The notes beneath the pieces were generated by a model. The model worked only from the letters and a program-made list of their open reading frames with translations. It did no database searches and had not been told where the DNA came from. This document shows positions 17,349-25,500 of a DNA stretch of 64,000 nucleotides, piece by piece (the stretch's first letter is position 1; every line of letters begins with the position of its first letter). Source of the stretch: Pseudomonas fluorescens (GTDB lineage: Bacteria > Pseudomonadota > Gammaproteobacteria > Pseudomonadales > Pseudomonadaceae); the NCBI RefSeq assembly GCF_001623525.1, contig NZ_CP015225.1, forward strand, positions 992,001-1,056,000, read 5' to 3'. A program made the position numbers and the translations under genes.

Positions 17349-18335
17349 TCATCGACTTTTTCTGAACTGGCTGCGGTCTCTCTTCTCTGTAGCCGTTTGC
17401 CGCTGTTTGGCGAACGCCAGCAAGGTCGCAATAAACGTCCGTGTCGGCTCTGACAGGGGCTCATCCTTGCGAGTGATAACCCCATAATCCTGGGATTCAA
17501 CTTTGAAGGGCGTGTTGAGGATTTGAAGCTGCCCGTTTTGCAGCTGTGACTGGACCATGGACTCGGGGAGCATGGCGAGCATTGGCCCGGACTGAAGCAA
17601 CTGCAGGAAGGTCTGCATCGAAATGGTCTCCACCGTGTTGGTCGGCGGGGCGATCTTGAACGTCCTGAACGCGCGCTCCATGCGTTGTCGGATCGGCGTA
17701 TTGAAGGGATACATGACCCATGGCCATTCACTGAGTGCTTCAGTGGGGACCTCCTCGAGTCGGCACAGAGGATGTGTGCTGTTCGCGACAAGGCAAAAGG
17801 GTTCAGGCCCCAGCGATGTGAATTCGAAAGGCTGACAATCCTCATCCGTGAAGCGCGCGATGATCAAATCGAGTTTCTTTTGTTCGAGCATCTCCAGCAG
17901 ATGGTTACTGGTTTGTTCGATCACCTCGATAGAAAGGAGGGGGCGCTCCCGTTTTATGCTGGCAATGGCTTCAGGCAGCACCACGGATGTGGCGGCGAAA
18001 ATAGTGCCGACTTTTAGATGACCATGCCCGCCTTTGCGCAGTTTATTGACTTGGTCGACGAACGACTCTGTGTCTTCCAAGGTAATACGCGCATAACGGG
18101 CTACGAATTCCCCTAGTTCGGTAAGAACCAGACTGCGCGTTTGACGCTCAAACAGCGGAAAACCGAGGAGAACTTCCAGATCGCGCAGCAATTTACTGAT
18201 GGCCGGTTGCGTGACATTCATGTGCTCGGCGGTTGTGTGCATGTTGCGGGTCTTGGCCAAGCTATTGACCAGTACCAAATGTTTGATCTTCAGCCATCGG
18301 GAGACACTGGCAAAAGTAATTTGATCATTTTCCAT
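17349..18335 (-). CDS. LysR family regulator, GbpR-like
   Basis: 328 residues from the ATG at 18335. The helix-turn-helix runs through NMHTTAEHMNVTQPAISKLL, a pattern typical of the galactose-binding-protein-regulator (GbpR) subgroup, followed by GFPLFERQTRSLVLTELG. The effector domain follows from about residue 90. Two upstream in-frame ATGs (18371, 18392) exist but none has a clear ribosome site, so the start is uncertain. It lies between the dehydratase operon and a divergent FAH-family gene and probably activates both in response to a sugar acid. Confidence 0.85.
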   Translation of the reverse strand: MENDQITFASVSRWLKIKHLVLVNSLAKTRNMHTTAEHMNVTQPAISKLLRDLEVLLGFPLFERQTRSLVLTELGEFVARYARITLEDTESFVDQVNKLRKGGHGHLKVGTIFAATSVVLPEAIASIKRERPLLSIEVIEQTSNHLLEMLEQKKLDLIIARFTDEDCQPFEFTSLGPEPFCLVANSTHPLCRLEEVPTEALSEWPWVMYPFNTPIRQRMERAFRTFKIAPPTNTVETISMQTFLQLLQSGPMLAMLPESMVQSQLQNGQLQILNTPFKVESQDYGVITRKDEPLSEPTRTFIATLLAFAKQRQTATEKRDRSQFRKSR

Positions 18336-18455
18336 CGGATAAGGCCTTGTCTGTCGATAACGAAACAGCATTGATGAGTGAGTTTCTTTCATTGGGATTT
18401 ACGGGGGCAGTCCATTAGTTTTACGGCTCTGATGACCAACTGATCTGGAAGCTCC

Positions 18456-19634
18456 ATGGCGAATTTGAAACTGACGCGCGAAAACACCCTGCCAGTGGAT
18501 GGCCTGGCCGGAACGCTGATCGGCCGTGCCTGGATCCCGGGGGCGATTGCCGGCCCCTCGCCGGTGGTGCTGCGCGATGAAGGTGTGTTTGATCTTTCTG
18601 AAACCTTTTCGACAATCAGCGAACTGCTGGAACACACCTCGCCGTTGTTGGTTGTTCGTCAGGCGCCAGGCAGGTACATCGGGACTGTCGAGGCGTTGCT
18701 TGGGAACACCGGCAGCCATGCCGATCCCGGCAAGGCATCGCTGCTGCCTCCGGCGGATCTGCAAGTCATCAAGGCGGCCGGGGTGACGTTCGCGTCCAGC
18801 ATGATTGAGCGGGTCATCGAGGAGCAGGCCCGAGGCGATGCAGCCAAAGCTGAAAGTGTTCGCCGCTTGGTGCACGAAGCAATAGGCGACAACTTGCGGG
18901 CAATCAAACCGGGTTCGCCAGAAGCGATGCGTCTTAAAGCGGTGCTGATCAAGCAGGGTATGTGGTCGCAATACCTGGAGGTCGGTATCGGCCCGGATGC
19001 GGAGATTTTCACGAAGGCACCGGTTTTGGCCGCGGTGGGCAGTGGCAGCGAAATCGGCATTCATCGCAAGTCCGAATGGAACAATCCGGAACCGGAAATC
19101 GTGCTGGCGGTGAACAGTCGAGGCCAAGTGCATGGCGTCACTTTGGGCAATGACGTCAATTTGCGTGATTTCGAAGGCCGCAGCGCCCTGCTGTTGAGCA
19201 AGGCCAAGGACAACAATGCGTCCTGTGCGATCGGCCCGTTCATTCGTCTGTTCGATGAAGCGTTTACGCTCGATGACGTGCGCAATTGCGTCGTGGATTT
19301 GCACGTCCAGGGCGACGACGGCTTTGCGCTTGAAGGCAGCAGTTCCATGGCCCTGATCAGCCGTGACCCGTTGGATCTCGTGGCCCAGACGGTCGGCGGG
19401 GATCACCAATACCCGGATGGCTTCATGCTTTTTCTCGGGACATTGTTTGCGCCTACCCAGGACCGTGAGGAGCCGGGAAGCGGCTTCACTCATAAGCAGG
19501 GTGATGAGGTCAGCATCGGCAGTCCGTTGCTGGGCACGCTGCGCAACACCGTCACCTACAGCCATGAAGCTGCGCCCTGGACTTTCGGCTTGCGAGCCAT
19601 GATGCACAATCTTGCTGCCCGCGGATTGCTGTAG
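18456..19634 (+). CDS. FAH-family protein, probable 2-keto-3-deoxy sugar-acid dehydratase
   Basis: 392 residues, longer than ordinary fumarylacetoacetate hydrolases. The C-terminal FAH fold contains GSGSEIGIHRKSEWNNPEPE with the metal-binding glutamates, followed by the GNDVNLRDFEGRSALLLSKA block and the QTVGGDHQYPDGFMLFLGTL block. FAH-fold proteins of this length are used as 2-keto-3-deoxy-pentonate dehydratases in Weimberg-type pathways, giving 2-oxoglutarate semialdehyde. This fits the neighbouring semialdehyde dehydrogenase and UxaA/GarD dehydratase. The role is inferred from family and context, and a hydrolase function remains possible. The gene is divergent from the LysR regulator. Confidence 0.8.
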   Translation: MANLKLTRENTLPVDGLAGTLIGRAWIPGAIAGPSPVVLRDEGVFDLSETFSTISELLEHTSPLLVVRQAPGRYIGTVEALLGNTGSHADPGKASLLPPADLQVIKAAGVTFASSMIERVIEEQARGDAAKAESVRRLVHEAIGDNLRAIKPGSPEAMRLKAVLIKQGMWSQYLEVGIGPDAEIFTKAPVLAAVGSGSEIGIHRKSEWNNPEPEIVLAVNSRGQVHGVTLGNDVNLRDFEGRSALLLSKAKDNNASCAIGPFIRLFDEAFTLDDVRNCVVDLHVQGDDGFALEGSSSMALISRDPLDLVAQTVGGDHQYPDGFMLFLGTLFAPTQDREEPGSGFTHKQGDEVSIGSPLLGTLRNTVTYSHEAAPWTFGLRAMMHNLAARGLL

Positions 19635-19714
19635 GTAAGGCAGGGTGGTGAGAGGCATTGGGCGTTCTTCCGCAAAGATTGAACATGCACAGGCGCTTGT
19701 CTATGGATAAGGAG

Positions 19715-19739
19715 CCGGGCCCGAAGGGTTCGGTTTTTA
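19715..19739 (+). terminator. Intrinsic terminator after the FAH-family gene
   Basis: CCGGGCCC (19715-19722) pairs with GGGTTCGG (19726-19733) with two G-U pairs across a GAA loop, followed by TTTTT (19734-19738). It lies 80 bases after the stop codon, in the right orientation. Confidence 0.6.
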
Positions 19740-19851
19740 TCTCCGTCCGGCGTCCCACGTTCCGGAAACCCGGCTGCGTGGCCCGCCCTGTCTCGATAGG
19801 GCCAACCCGATGCAAGCGGGTTTGACTTATTAGGGGGCGCCTGCATACTAT

Positions 19852-19866
19852 TGGAACGCGGTTCCA
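19852..19866. promoter_or_regulatory. Putative IclR-type operator
   Basis: TGGAACGCGGTTCCA is a perfect 6-bp-arm palindrome (TGGAAC-GCG-GTTCCA) matching the TGGAA-N5-TTCCA form of IclR-family sites. It lies 56 bases before the IclR start at 19922, so autoregulation of this operon is likely. Confidence 0.6.
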
Positions 19867-19921
19867 GTACGAACAATGTTGCTCGAATCCTCCTCATTGT
19901 CAAAGATAAGTCGAGAAAAAT

Positions 19922-20728
19922 ATGAGAGTCGTTAAAGGTGCTGTTGACCGTTGCCTGGAGGCGATTGAACTGCTGGCCCGCGAGGCTCGCTGGATGCGGA
20001 TGTCCGATATCGCAGCCGAGCTGGGTTTGGAGAAGGGGCCCGCCCATCGAGTGCTTGCTCAGTTAGTCGAGCAAGGGTGGGCGGAGCAGGATGAAGCCAC
20101 GTCGCAGTACCGCTTGACGCTGAAGCTGGCACTGCTGGGGCAGCGCTATTTACATGGCATTGGCTTGCCTGAGTTGGTCCAGCCGATCATCGAGCAAGTG
20201 GCTGTTCAATGTCATGAGTTGGTGCGGTTGACGGTGGTCAACGAGGGCACCTTGTCCTGGTTGTCTTCGGCCCAAGGCGCCGCGCCGGGGCTTATGTATT
20301 CGCCGGCCATGGATAAACCGATCAATCTTTATGCAACCGCCAATGGCAAAGCCTGGCTGGCAACGATGTCTGATGAGCTGGCCATTGAGCATGCGTTGCG
20401 CAGCGGGCTGGGGAAAGCTGATGCCGGGATTGGGCAGGGGCCGAAAGCGATCAACAGCATCGAAGGCTTGTTGGCCGAGCTGGCACTGACCCGAAAGCGC
20501 GGGTATGGCTTGGTCATTGAAGAAGCCGAGGCGGGTGTCTGGGCGATTGCCGTACCGGTCAAGCTGGTTCCGTCCGGCACTGTGGTCGGCACGATGAGTA
20601 TCGCCGGCCCGGTGTTGCGCATGCAGCCCGAACGCTATGAAGAATTGCATGCCCTGCTGGAAGAGGCCGCCAACAAGCTGGGTACGGTTTGGCCGCGCCA
20701 GAACAACGTGCATTCGGAGAGCGTATGA
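19922..20728 (+). CDS. IclR family transcriptional regulator
   Basis: 268 residues. The winged helix-turn-helix occupies about residues 1-65 with MSDIAAELGLEKGPAHRVLA. The effector domain contains NLYATANGKAWLATMSDE and VWAIAVPVKLVPSGTVVGT. The gene leads an operon: its TGA overlaps the ATG of the hydratase gene by ATGA (20725-20728), and two further genes follow within 25 bases. A palindromic operator at 19852-19866 lies in its promoter. It is the best candidate for control of the hydratase/FAH/DUF4286 genes and perhaps the OprD porin. Confidence 0.88.
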   Translation: MRVVKGAVDRCLEAIELLAREARWMRMSDIAAELGLEKGPAHRVLAQLVEQGWAEQDEATSQYRLTLKLALLGQRYLHGIGLPELVQPIIEQVAVQCHELVRLTVVNEGTLSWLSSAQGAAPGLMYSPAMDKPINLYATANGKAWLATMSDELAIEHALRSGLGKADAGIGQGPKAINSIEGLLAELALTRKRGYGLVIEEAEAGVWAIAVPVKLVPSGTVVGTMSIAGPVLRMQPERYEELHALLEEAANKLGTVWPRQNNVHSESV

Positions 20729-21525
20729 GCCAACTCGCACCTGCAGGGGACAAGGCGGGCGCCGGGCTGGAAGTCGCCGCTGCCGCTCTGGTCCGTGCAC
20801 GGCTGGAGGGGGTGCGGCTGGCATCCTTGCCTGATCCGAACCTGCCAAGCAGCCTGGCAGAAGGTTTTGCCATTCAGCAACACGTGGGCCTATTGGCTGG
20901 AAAAACCGTGGGAGGCTGGAAGTGCGCGTTACCGCCGGCTGGCAAATGGATCGTCGCCCCGATCTACAGCGACAGCATCGTAGAAGGCGAACGTTACCGA
21001 CTGGCCGCTGGCGCCGATAAGGCGCGCATCGAGCCCGAACTGGCGTGCGTCCTGGCCCATGATTTGCCGGCACGTGTCGAGCCGTATACCGCTGAACAGA
21101 TCGCTGCGGCGATCAGCGACGTGCGCTTGGCATTGGAAGTGATCGACTGCCGTTATACCCATCCACAGACACTGCCGTTCGAGCAATTGCTCGCGGATGG
21201 TCTATTCAATCATGGCCTGGTACTGGGGGCGCCAATCACGCTGTCGAACCCTGCCAGCATGCCCTCTGAACTGGTTATCACCCTGAGCGATGCAACGTCG
21301 GAGCCCCTGGAAATCAAGGGACGGCATCCGGACGGGGATCCGTTGTTGCCGATCGTCTGGCTGGCCAATTTTCTGTCTACACAAGGGATAGGGCTGCAAG
21401 GAGGGCAGGTGATTATCACCGGGTCCTATGCAGGTGTTCTCGATGTGCCCGTTAACCAGCCACTGCATGTTCAGTTCGGCGAAGCAGGCTCATTGTCTGT
21501 CCATTTCTCAACGCTGGAGGAGTAA
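20725..21525 (+). CDS. 2-keto-4-pentenoate hydratase-like protein (MhpD family)
   Basis: 266 residues of the FAH-related hydratase family. Recognisable blocks are AEGFAIQQHVGLLAGKTVGGWKC-type start (shortened here), IEPELACVLAHDLP with the metal-binding glutamates, VRLALEVIDCRY, and the C-terminal WLANFLSTQGIGLQGGQVII with GSYAG. MhpD-type enzymes add water to 2-hydroxypenta-2,4-dienoate in meta-cleavage routes, and relatives are decarboxylases. The start overlaps the IclR stop, so translation is coupled. Together with the next FAH gene it suggests breakdown of a ring-cleavage or unsaturated 2-keto acid. Confidence 0.83.
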   Translation: MSQLAPAGDKAGAGLEVAAAALVRARLEGVRLASLPDPNLPSSLAEGFAIQQHVGLLAGKTVGGWKCALPPAGKWIVAPIYSDSIVEGERYRLAAGADKARIEPELACVLAHDLPARVEPYTAEQIAAAISDVRLALEVIDCRYTHPQTLPFEQLLADGLFNHGLVLGAPITLSNPASMPSELVITLSDATSEPLEIKGRHPDGDPLLPIVWLANFLSTQGIGLQGGQVIITGSYAGVLDVPVNQPLHVQFGEAGSLSVHFSTLEE

Positions 21526-21528
21526 CAA

Positions 21529-22422
21529 ATGCGCTTAGTTCGTTTTGGTTTACCGGGGCAGGAACAGCCGGGAATCCTGGATTCGCAAGGAATTGTTCGA
21601 GACCTCTCGGGCATTGTCGATGACATCGATGCGTCGGCCCTGAGCCCGGCAGTGCTTGAAAAACTGCGCGCGGTCGACGTTGAAAAGCTGCCCGTGGTGG
21701 CGCCTGGTACGCGTCTTGGTCCGTGCGTGGGCAGCGTACCGAACCTGATTTGCATTGGTCTGAACTACTCCGATCACGCGGCTGAAACGAATACGCCGAT
21801 CCCGAGCCAACCGGTGGTCTTCAACAAACACACTGCGTCCATCAGCGGACCCAATGACCCGGTCATCTTGCCAACGGGCGCTCAGAAGCTGGATTGGGAA
21901 GTCGAACTGGCCATCGTCATCGGTACCCCTGCCTGGCAGATCGATGAGTCGCAGGCATTGAATCACATTGCCGGTTATTGCCTGGCCAATGATGTTTCCG
22001 AGCGGGCTTATCAGCTTGAGTACGAAGGCCAGTGGGCCAAGGGCAAAAGCGGTTTTTCTTTCGCGCCTCTGGGACCTTGGCTGGTCACCCGTGACGAAAT
22101 TTCCGATCCGCAGGCACTTGACCTCTGGCTCGACGTGAATGGCAAACGTCTCCAGACCGGCAATACCCGTACGATGATCTTCAGTGTTGCCCATATTGTC
22201 GCGTACCTCAGTCGCTTCATGCCGCTACTGCCGGGTGACGTCATCATTACCGGTACGCCACCAGGTGTGGGACTCGGGCAGAAGCCACCGGTATTCCTCA
22301 AGGCAGGTGACACCATGCGTGTCGGTGGCCAGGGGTTGGGTGAACAATTTCAGACCGTGGTTCCTTACGTTGCTGAAATGGGCGCTGCATGGGTCGCGGG
22401 TCGCCATCCCAATGTTGACTGA
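21529..22422 (+). CDS. Fumarylacetoacetate hydrolase family protein
   Basis: 297 residues. The signature is the FAH core: ICIGLNYSDHAAETN, then VVFNKHTASISGPNDPVILP, LDWEVELAIVIG with the metal-ligand glutamates, ANDVSERAYQLE, and IITGTPPGVGLGQKPP. Members are ureidoglycolate lyases, 2-hydroxyhepta-2,4-diene-1,7-dioate isomerases or acylpyruvases. The ATG follows GGAGGAG with only three bases between the previous stop and the start, so it is in the IclR operon. The precise reaction is not evident. Confidence 0.85.
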   Translation: MRLVRFGLPGQEQPGILDSQGIVRDLSGIVDDIDASALSPAVLEKLRAVDVEKLPVVAPGTRLGPCVGSVPNLICIGLNYSDHAAETNTPIPSQPVVFNKHTASISGPNDPVILPTGAQKLDWEVELAIVIGTPAWQIDESQALNHIAGYCLANDVSERAYQLEYEGQWAKGKSGFSFAPLGPWLVTRDEISDPQALDLWLDVNGKRLQTGNTRTMIFSVAHIVAYLSRFMPLLPGDVIITGTPPGVGLGQKPPVFLKAGDTMRVGGQGLGEQFQTVVPYVAEMGAAWVAGRHPNVD

Positions 22423-22444
22423 CTATCGCTAAAGGAAAAACGCT

Positions 22445-23140
22445 ATGAGCTTTGCAGGAACAGGTGTAGTCGCGATCTGGCATGATCTTTTGCCCGAAGC
22501 GCGGGACGAGTTCTATGAGTGGCATAACCGTGAGCACATGCCTGAGCGGGCTGGAATTCCGGGCTTTTTGCGCGGACGCCGGTACATCGCTTTGGATGCC
22601 GGGCCGACTTATTTCAACCTCTATGAGGCTGATTCTGTGCAGGTGTTGGGCGGGCAGGATTATTTATCGCGTCTCAACACGCCGACGACGTGGACCCAGC
22701 AGTCGGTGAAATCCTATCGCAATGTCGCGCGATCCATTTGCGAAGTCACTTACTCCAGCGGTGTGGGGCAGGGCGCCTATTTGTTAACGGTCCGTTTCGA
22801 TGTTGTCGAAGGGCAGCATAAATCGGTGTCAGACGCATTGCGCCAACGCGTGCTGCCTCCCCTGGCGGATAAACAGGGTATTACAGGCGTGCACTTGTGT
22901 GTGGCTGATGAGGCCGTGAGCAAGGTTGAAACCGCAGAGAAAAAGGCCCGCGCCGAAGGGACCCAGATACCGGCCTGGATCGTCATGATCGAAGGTTGTG
23001 CGCCTGATTACGTTCGCGTCGCCGGCGAGTCTTTTGTGGCCGAGCTGCAACGGCTGTTGGAGGGGCAATCGACGGGACCGGAAACCACGCTCTATCAACT
23101 GGAATACACACGTTGTAAAACGCCGGGGAGTGCGGGTTGA
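22445..23140 (+). CDS. DUF4286-like dimeric alpha-beta barrel protein
   Basis: 231 residues, apparently two ferredoxin-like alpha-beta barrel halves. The first half carries WHDLLPEARDEFYEWHNREH and MPERAGIPGFLRGRRY, the pattern of EthD/DUF4286-type proteins; the second begins near residue 110 with GAYLLTVRFDV. Such small barrels are enzymes or accessory proteins in catabolic operons, and no reaction can be assigned. It follows the FAH gene by 22 bases with an AAGGAAA ribosome site and ends the IclR operon. Confidence 0.7.
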   Translation: MSFAGTGVVAIWHDLLPEARDEFYEWHNREHMPERAGIPGFLRGRRYIALDAGPTYFNLYEADSVQVLGGQDYLSRLNTPTTWTQQSVKSYRNVARSICEVTYSSGVGQGAYLLTVRFDVVEGQHKSVSDALRQRVLPPLADKQGITGVHLCVADEAVSKVETAEKKARAEGTQIPAWIVMIEGCAPDYVRVAGESFVAELQRLLEGQSTGPETTLYQLEYTRCKTPGSAG

Positions 23141-23415
23141 TCGCCGAGCGTTCGAGTACGTTTTAACTTTCAGTCGTTGTTCTCATGCAATTCCTCACGA
23201 GCGTGCCAATACAGGCATTGAGTTTAGCTCGCGTCTGCGCGCGCTCGGGTTTTGCTTAAGGCGATATTAAACAATTATCAAGTTGCTCAATAACGGGCTA
23301 GATAAGGAACTCCTTCGGCCGCTCGGAAGTTAGCTCTTCGGGCTGTCTGTGCATGCGTTGTCACGAGCTAAAAATCGCAACAAAAAACAATAATAATTCA
23401 TTGTGAGGAAACATC

Positions 23416-24696
23416 ATGCGCTACCCGGTTACTCTCCGCAGCGTGCCTGCACATCCATCGCTCATCAGTCTGACTCTTGCGTTATGCGCGGGTTCGTCAG
23501 CTGTTGTCCAAGCCGATCAAAATAGCGGTTTTGTCGATGGCGCTAAGGCCACCCTCAATTTGCGCAACGCTTACATCAATCGCAACTTCACCAACCCGAA
23601 CGTCGCCCAGGGCAAAGCCGAGGAATGGACCCAGAACTTCATCCTCGACGCCAAGTCCGGTTTCACCCAGGGCGTGGTCGGTTTCGGCGTGGACGTGCTG
23701 GGCACGTACTCGCTCAAGCTCGACGGCGGCCGTGGCACGGCCGGTACGCAATTGCTGCCGGTGCATGACGACGGTCGTCCGGCCGATGACTTCGGGCGCC
23801 TGGGCGTCGCCCTCAAGGCCAAGGTGTCGAAGACCGAGCTGAAAGTCGGCGAATGGATGCCAGTGCTGCCGATCCTGCGTTCCGACGACGGTCGCTCCCT
23901 GCCGCAAACCTTCCGTGGCGGCCAGGTGACCTCCACCGAAATCAACGGTCTGAGCCTCTACGGCGGCCAGTTCCGCGCCAACAGCCCGCGCAACGACGCG
24001 AGCATGGAAGACATGTCGATGAACGGCCGCGGCGCGTTCACCTCCGACCGGTTCAACTTCGGCGGCGGTGAATACGCCTTCAACGAAAAACGCACCCAGG
24101 TCGGCGTGTGGTACGCGGAACTGTCCGACATCTACCAGCAGCAATATTTCAACCTGACTCACAGCCAGCCCATCGGCGACTGGACCCTGGGCGCCAACCT
24201 CGGCTACTTCATCGGCAAGGAAGACGGCAGCGCCTTGGCCGGCGACCTGGACAACAAAACCGCGTTTGCCATGCTCTCGGCCAAATACGGCGGCAACACC
24301 TTTTATGTCGGCCTGCAGAAAGTCGGCGGCGATGATGCCTGGATGCGCGTCAACGGCACCAGCGGCGGCACCCTGGCCAACGACAGCTACAACTCCAGCT
24401 ACGACAATGCCAAGGAAAAATCCTGGCAACTGCGCCACGACTTCAACTTCGCCGCCGTCGGCGTGCCGGGCCTGACCCTGATGAACCGCTACATCAGCGG
24501 CGACAATGTACACACCGCCACGGTCGACGACGGCAAGGAATGGGGTCGCGAAACCGAACTGGCCTACACCGTGCAGAGCGGCGCCCTGAAAAACCTCAAC
24601 GTGAAATGGCGCAATGCGTCGATTCGCCGGGACTTCAGCACCAATGAGTTTGATGAAAACCGGATTTTCATCAACTACCCCATCTCGCTGCTATAA
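23416..24696 (+). CDS. OprD family outer-membrane porin
   Basis: 426 residues. A signal peptide of about 32 residues ends near AVVQADQNS. The mature protein begins GFVDGAKATLNLRNAYINRNF, the conserved OprD start, and proceeds as alternating amphipathic strands to an aromatic-rich end, RIFINYPISLL. WRNASIRRDF near the C-terminus is family-typical. OprD porins are substrate-specific channels for acidic or basic nutrients. The position after the IclR operon and near the sugar-acid genes suggests uptake of the same acid. It has its own 275-base upstream region and a strong terminator, so it is probably a separate transcript. Codon use looks more GC-rich than its neighbours. Confidence 0.9.
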   Translation: MRYPVTLRSVPAHPSLISLTLALCAGSSAVVQADQNSGFVDGAKATLNLRNAYINRNFTNPNVAQGKAEEWTQNFILDAKSGFTQGVVGFGVDVLGTYSLKLDGGRGTAGTQLLPVHDDGRPADDFGRLGVALKAKVSKTELKVGEWMPVLPILRSDDGRSLPQTFRGGQVTSTEINGLSLYGGQFRANSPRNDASMEDMSMNGRGAFTSDRFNFGGGEYAFNEKRTQVGVWYAELSDIYQQQYFNLTHSQPIGDWTLGANLGYFIGKEDGSALAGDLDNKTAFAMLSAKYGGNTFYVGLQKVGGDDAWMRVNGTSGGTLANDSYNSSYDNAKEKSWQLRHDFNFAAVGVPGLTLMNRYISGDNVHTATVDDGKEWGRETELAYTVQSGALKNLNVKWRNASIRRDFSTNEFDENRIFINYPISLL

Positions 24697-24721
24697 AACA
24701 TCTCCGATTCCACTTGATGAG

Positions 24722-24751
24722 TAGCGGCGTGCAGGTACGCCGCTATTTTTT
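24722..24751 (+). terminator. Intrinsic terminator after the OprD porin
   Basis: TAGCGGCGT (24722-24730) and ACGCCGCTA (24737-24745) form a perfect nine-pair stem with a six-base loop, followed by six T. It overlaps the last codons of the minus-strand remnant, which also ends here. Confidence 0.88.
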
Positions 24752-25009
24752 CAATAATTTCTGCGCCAGCGCCAAGGCTTCATCTTCAGTGGTTGCGATG
24801 AGCATGGGATAACCCCAAAATTTTTCATACATGATTGCGAACGCTTTGCCTGCCAGCCGTTTGGCGAGATTTGATTCGATATAATCAATGTCAACAATGT
24901 GTTCGATAAAAAATATGCAACCCAGAAAGGCGATTTCGATACTGTCAGTTACGGAGCGCCGCGTAATGCCCTGATGACGTTGAACTATAAACTGTAGTTT
25001 GCGCGGCTA
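24743..25009 (-). pseudogene. 5'-truncated gene remnant, unknown function
   Basis: The minus strand stays open for 88 codons from a stop at 25007-25009 to a stop at 24743-24745. The reading includes SIEIAFLGCIFFIEHIVDID and then AFAIMYEKFWGYPMLIATTE and DEALALAQKLLKK, which looks like genuine coding sequence ending in an amphipathic helix. No ATG, GTG or TTG stands before the internal methionine near the end, and the HxlR gene abuts it, so the 5' part seems deleted. I do not recognise the family. A functional short form from the internal ATG (30 residues) is possible but unlikely. Confidence 0.5.
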
Positions 25010-25015
25010 ACCGAA

Positions 25016-25399
25016 TCACTCCATCACCTTAAGCTCCGCGGCCTCGTCAAACTTCGACCGGGCCGCTTCAACCTCGAGCAATTTGTCGAGCGTCCATTTA
25101 TGCAACTCGCGAAATGGCTGCTGCAGTGTTCGACCCAGTGGGGTGATCTCATACTGCACTGCCACGGGCGAGAACGAAATGATCTGGCGCGAGACGAGAC
25201 CATTGCGTTCCAGCCGCCGCAGGCACTGGGTAAGTGCCTTCTGGGTGACGCCTTCCAGGCGACGTTTGATGGCGTTAAAACGATTCGGCCCTTCATCAAG
25301 CACTGCCAGAACCATCATTGACCACTTATCCGCGATCTGGTCGAACAACGCCCGGCTTGGGCACTCCGACGAAAAACACTGCGGCTTTAATTCCAGCAT
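25016..25399 (-). CDS. HxlR family transcriptional regulator
   Basis: 127 residues of the HxlR/MarR-like winged helix type. The family pattern is clear: a conserved N-terminal cysteine (SSECPSRALFDQIADKWSMM), then RFNAIKRRLEGVTQKALTQC and LRRLERNGLVSR, with the wing ending in VQYEITPLG. It is divergent from the Old Yellow Enzyme gene, with 101 bases between the two starts, and very likely controls it, as HxlR proteins often sense electrophiles through the N-terminal cysteine. Confidence 0.88.
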   Translation of the reverse strand: MLELKPQCFSSECPSRALFDQIADKWSMMVLAVLDEGPNRFNAIKRRLEGVTQKALTQCLRRLERNGLVSRQIISFSPVAVQYEITPLGRTLQQPFRELHKWTLDKLLEVEAARSKFDEAAELKVME

Positions 25400-25500
25400 T
25401 GAAGTTTCCTCACGTATACCTAGGCGACTTTAAGTGCCTAATTGACATCAGGTTTACAAAATATACTTTATGGCCTCCGAAAACAAATGGAGTCCATCCG

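Noticed and set aside
23497..24513. 338-codon open frame on the minus strand across the OprD gene
   Set aside because: It is the antisense of a clear porin gene; its valine/alanine/glutamine-rich product has no domain pattern and no ribosome site.
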